This document shows, one piece after another, positions 60,926 to 64,000 of a stretch of DNA of 64,000 nt. The DNA is from Albula goreensis (Eukaryota; Chordata; Actinopteri; Albuliformes; Albulidae), in contig CM040745.1 in assembly GCA_022829145.1 (NCBI GenBank), positions 40,400,144-40,464,143 on the forward strand, read 5' to 3'. Both the position numbers and the translations under genes were made by a program. Under the pieces are notes generated by a model. The model worked only from the letters and a program-made list of their open reading frames with translations. It was not told the origin of the DNA and searched no databases. Each line of letters begins with the position of its first letter. Position 1 is the stretch's first letter.

Positions 60926-61521
60926 TTGGGCTGCACAATATATTGCATTTTTCACAATGTGTTGTAAATTAATTGTTTTAATTTCATAAGCAAACAACTG
61001 TGGAAGTGTAGAGAGCAGAGAGTAGTCACGTGCACAGTTGGCTCTTGATGCAGATGTGTGGGCACCGATGACATCATGTGCAAGACGAACAGGTAGGCGT
61101 GAATTCAGTGTGCAGCACAGAACCTCTTAGCGCACTAGTTGGCTTGTTGTCAAAATGAGGGCTGTAGCGAGGCAGTCAGCCTGAGGGTCATAGCGAGGCG
61201 GCCGCCGCAGCTACAGGAAGTGATCTGATTCCTAAACAAAGAAGCACCTTGGTTGTGTGGCGGTATTACACGTGACAACCACACTCAATCAGAATATTGT
61301 GATATTCAGTGAAGACTTACTGGTCACTGAGAAGTTGGGAGTGATGTTTCTTAACCCAGGAAGAACAGGAACATGCATATCGAAAATGTCATTTTTCAGT
61401 TTTTAAATATACTTAAAAAATATTTAAACTAATTAAATACATGAATCTTTGGTTTATCTCATTGTATATCACCATCCAAGTTAATGGCATATCATATTTT
61501 TATCCATATAGTGCAGCCCTA
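60926..61521. mobile_element. Non-autonomous hAT-type element with target-site duplication
   Basis: 596 bases with termini TTGGGCTGCACAATATAT (left) and TAGGGCTGCACTATATGG (right, inverted). Flanking octamers CTATAAAC (60918-60925) and CTATAAAT (61522-61529) match at 7 of 8. GGGCTGCAC-type ends are common in fish hAT elements. There is no coding capacity. The interior is locally GC-richer (about 61060-61270). Confidence 0.8.
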
Positions 61522-63678
61522 CTATAAATTAAGAATAGATTGTCTAACCATTGTAAAAATTGGTTTCTTGCAACATGGTATTTAGCTCAGATTTTATTAT
61601 AATGATTAATATTGCTTCATGTTAGTATTGTCATTGAGTTTTTAGCAAAGTAAGAGGCATATGGCTTTATGACACCTGTGTCATAGTAGTTTTCTTTACA
61701 CAGGAGATGCACAGCTTTGTGTCACATGTCATGTGATGCATAATAATGCATGTTATTCAATGAATTATAACAGCTCATGTCTATTACATCTGTTATAACA
61801 TGGTAGTAAGCCTGAGACTATTCTAATGATGCATTATCTAATGTTTACAAAACTTTAAGTATAGTGTTACCCAAGTCATAAATCATTTTTATTCAGCTAG
61901 ACCTAACATATATGTTGGTAAAAAATTTCAAACAGCATGCATTTATATCTGAAAAACAACAGTATGAATCTAGTGGGCCTCAAATGAAAACTTTTTTTTT
62001 ATCAATAAATACATCAAAGAATATTTAATAATTCTTAAACATGTAAAATATTTTCTATTGATTTCAAAGCAAAGTTCATGTCTCATTAAAAATGAATACC
62101 CTCTGGACCTGTTTTTCCTAATTATATTATGTGTTAGTAGAGCTTTCCTTGCATAATTGATTTTTCTGGTGTTTTTTCCATAATATGTACTGTGTGATCT
62201 GTATCACATTTCATCTGCTCCCTTCTGGAAGAGGGGCAATGTAGGAAAATTGAAGGATTGAGTCAGAAATAGATATCTTTGGAGTCACTTTAATGATGCA
62301 AATCAAATGTCAGTCCAGTCAACCAGCACAGTACAGGAACCCAACTGTGTTGTGGGTACTTCATTATATATTTGCGAAGAATGCTTTTCTGAAAACACAG
62401 GAAGTGTATTTCAACCAAAACTATAATCAAAACCCAGGATATGAACACTTTTTCATGTGATGTTTTTAATACCACATCCCTCACATATTTGTGGAATATT
62501 TGAGGCATACTAAACATCACTGCATCCACAAGACAACAACAGAAACAAATACAAAACGAAACCATAAATGAATCCCTATATTCTCCACCACAAACATTTT
62601 TAAATTCCAGAAGAAGGCTCACTTTCATGTTGTCCCGGCCCAGTTTTATAATACCCATGATAAGTTAAGCCATTTTCAAAGTCATGCTACATTACCTCAT
62701 GTTCTCGTACCACAAAATTTGGTAATTTGGTATTTTTGTGCATTAATGGGCTTGTGATGGGAGTGTGGAGAATTGGCATCCCCTTTGGATTTGTAATGGC
62801 ATCATACCAGCACATGGAGAGCCTGAAATAGCACACTACCAAACAAAATCTACAGTCCCCCCAAGCTTCAGCATGATCCGATGTATCCCAGTCTGAGGGG
62901 CTGCATCTGTAATTACAGTCCATTCGAAAACAAGACAAAATCTAAGTGCTCTACGAATTTTCACAAATTTTCACCTGCCAGACAATGTCCCAGAACCTTC
63001 ATACAATACCTGAATTACGCATTTGCCTAGAGTCACAACTGTCGTTAAAAAGATACAAGCTACAGCCATGACCCAGGGCTACGCACAGATGTGCTAGCCA
63101 GCTATCTTATGATAGCTAACAAAACGGAAAACTGCTGTAATATACTGTCTGGAGCGTTCATTTTATCTTGAGCTAAGATTGAATATCAATATATGAGGAT
63201 AAATATTTTTAATATGCTGTCAAAAATTGAAAGTCCAATGGGAAAATACTGTTTCAGCTCGCAACCACTTTTTCCTGTGGTTAGGCTGACAGCTGAGAGC
63301 TGGACCCTTGGTCTCAAGCCTCAGTGCACAACTGACCAATGAAAACCATGAAAAAAAAACGTCTTGTTATGTCACTTCCACCTCAACTGGCAGGCCATGT
63401 CCTACCAGTTCAGCCTGCAGACAGACCCTTTTCAAAATTCCACTTCTTTTCATTTGAGATCATTTTTTCCATAGAGCCCACTTATGAGGATTCATTTTTC
63501 ACAAATAATTATAGTACTAGTAATAGAAAAATAATAATCAAAATATAATGTCTATTTCAAGCATAATTTGTATACTCTCAGTTCTTTTATGATTCACTCT
63601 GCCTGGTCGGTTGATGAAGACAGTCTTGAGGGTCCAGCTGGTCCTCTGCCGGCTTGGTTTATCCAGTGTCGAAAGGCT

Positions 63679-63752
63679 GGCCACATGGCTAGATGATATC
63701 TTTCAGCTGTGTGCTGACGCTGTGGGAACTCATGGTCGGTCCTGCCCTCTGG
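63679..63752 (+). repeat. Dispersed repeat, copy 2 of 2
   Basis: Gap-free partner of 34061-34134 (TTCAGCTGTGTGCTGACGCT and GGAACTCATGGTCGGTC). Whether the similarity extends beyond the 74 bases is uncertain. Confidence 0.6.
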
Positions 63753-64000
63753 CTAACCCTTCTTTCCGGCTACTCTTTAGGCGTTCCACCTAAACCAATG
63801 TCTTAGTGCCAGGCTCAGCCGGAATCCATTGTGAGTAATGGAGTGAAGAAAGCTTTGCCATGTGTTATGACTCCCAGTCTACTTGACAGTGTCTCCAGTG
63901 ATTCACGTGTCAATGTCTCTCCTCTAAATCACATGATGGCTAATCTCACTCTTACACACTCCAGACACACCACTGATTACACACCGTCGACGGTGTCATT

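Larger units (their letters stand above)
47816..64000 (+). other. asic1 intron 1 (to window end), no exon found
   Basis: No sequence resembling the next ASIC segment was found on the plus strand. The stretch holds DNA transposon relics, satellites and AT-rich unique sequence, listed separately. A long first intron is known for ASIC genes, which fits. Confidence 0.65.

Noticed and set aside
1..64000. CRISPR arrays, rRNA, tRNA genes, bacterial operons
   Set aside because: The tandem arrays are vertebrate minisatellites without spacers. tRNA-like A/B boxes belong to SINEs. All genes are intron-containing.

Overview
The window is vertebrate nuclear DNA, almost certainly from a ray-finned (teleost-type) fish. 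The genes are split by GT-AG introns. The introns and spacers carry hAT and Tc1/mariner relics, Ty3/gypsy fragments, tRNA-derived SINEs and many mini- and microsatellites, including a short interspersed motif (box reading ATCCAAAGCGACTTAC) that is typical of fish genomes. I cannot name the species. No bacterial, viral or CRISPR content was seen.

Three protein-coding genes are supported. (1) Positions 762-13853, plus strand: the last 17 coding exons of a phosphate-activated glutaminase. It is best read as gls2 because of the activation-loop residues and the C-terminus; the 5' exon(s) lie left of the window. (2) Positions 17500-23801, minus strand: a complete seven-exon chymotrypsin-like elastase (cela1 type), convergent with gls2. 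As written it has a one-base frameshift in exon 3 and an unusually long C-terminus. (3) Positions 47454-47815, plus strand: the first coding exon of an acid-sensing ion channel (asic1-like). Its promoter and leader region is upstream, and the rest of the gene lies beyond the right edge. The human orthologues GLS2, CELA1 and ASIC1 all lie on 12q13, which supports the three identifications. The genes do not form a pathway: one is mitochondrial glutamine catabolism, one a pancreatic digestive protease, one a neuronal proton-gated channel.

Layout: 1-13853 gls2 with four intronic minisatellites and several transposon pieces; 13854-17499 its 3' UTR and the convergent spacer; 17500-23801 cela1; about 23850-46000 a 22-kb spacer with a gypsy pol fragment interrupted by a hAT end, a 40-bp GC-rich minisatellite, a SINE, a 1.4-kb long-inverted-repeat element, a gypsy gag relic and some candidate conserved non-coding blocks; about 46000-47453 the asic1 promoter/leader; 47816-64000 asic1 intron 1, with two short hAT-type elements that have near-intact target-site duplications, a Tc1 transposase relic, a DDE transposase relic of IS630/Tc1 type, and a 21-bp minisatellite.

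I found no evidence for a new biological system. The points most worth a second look are the cela1 frameshift and extension, the asic1 exon boundary at codon 121, and the mobile-element structures.
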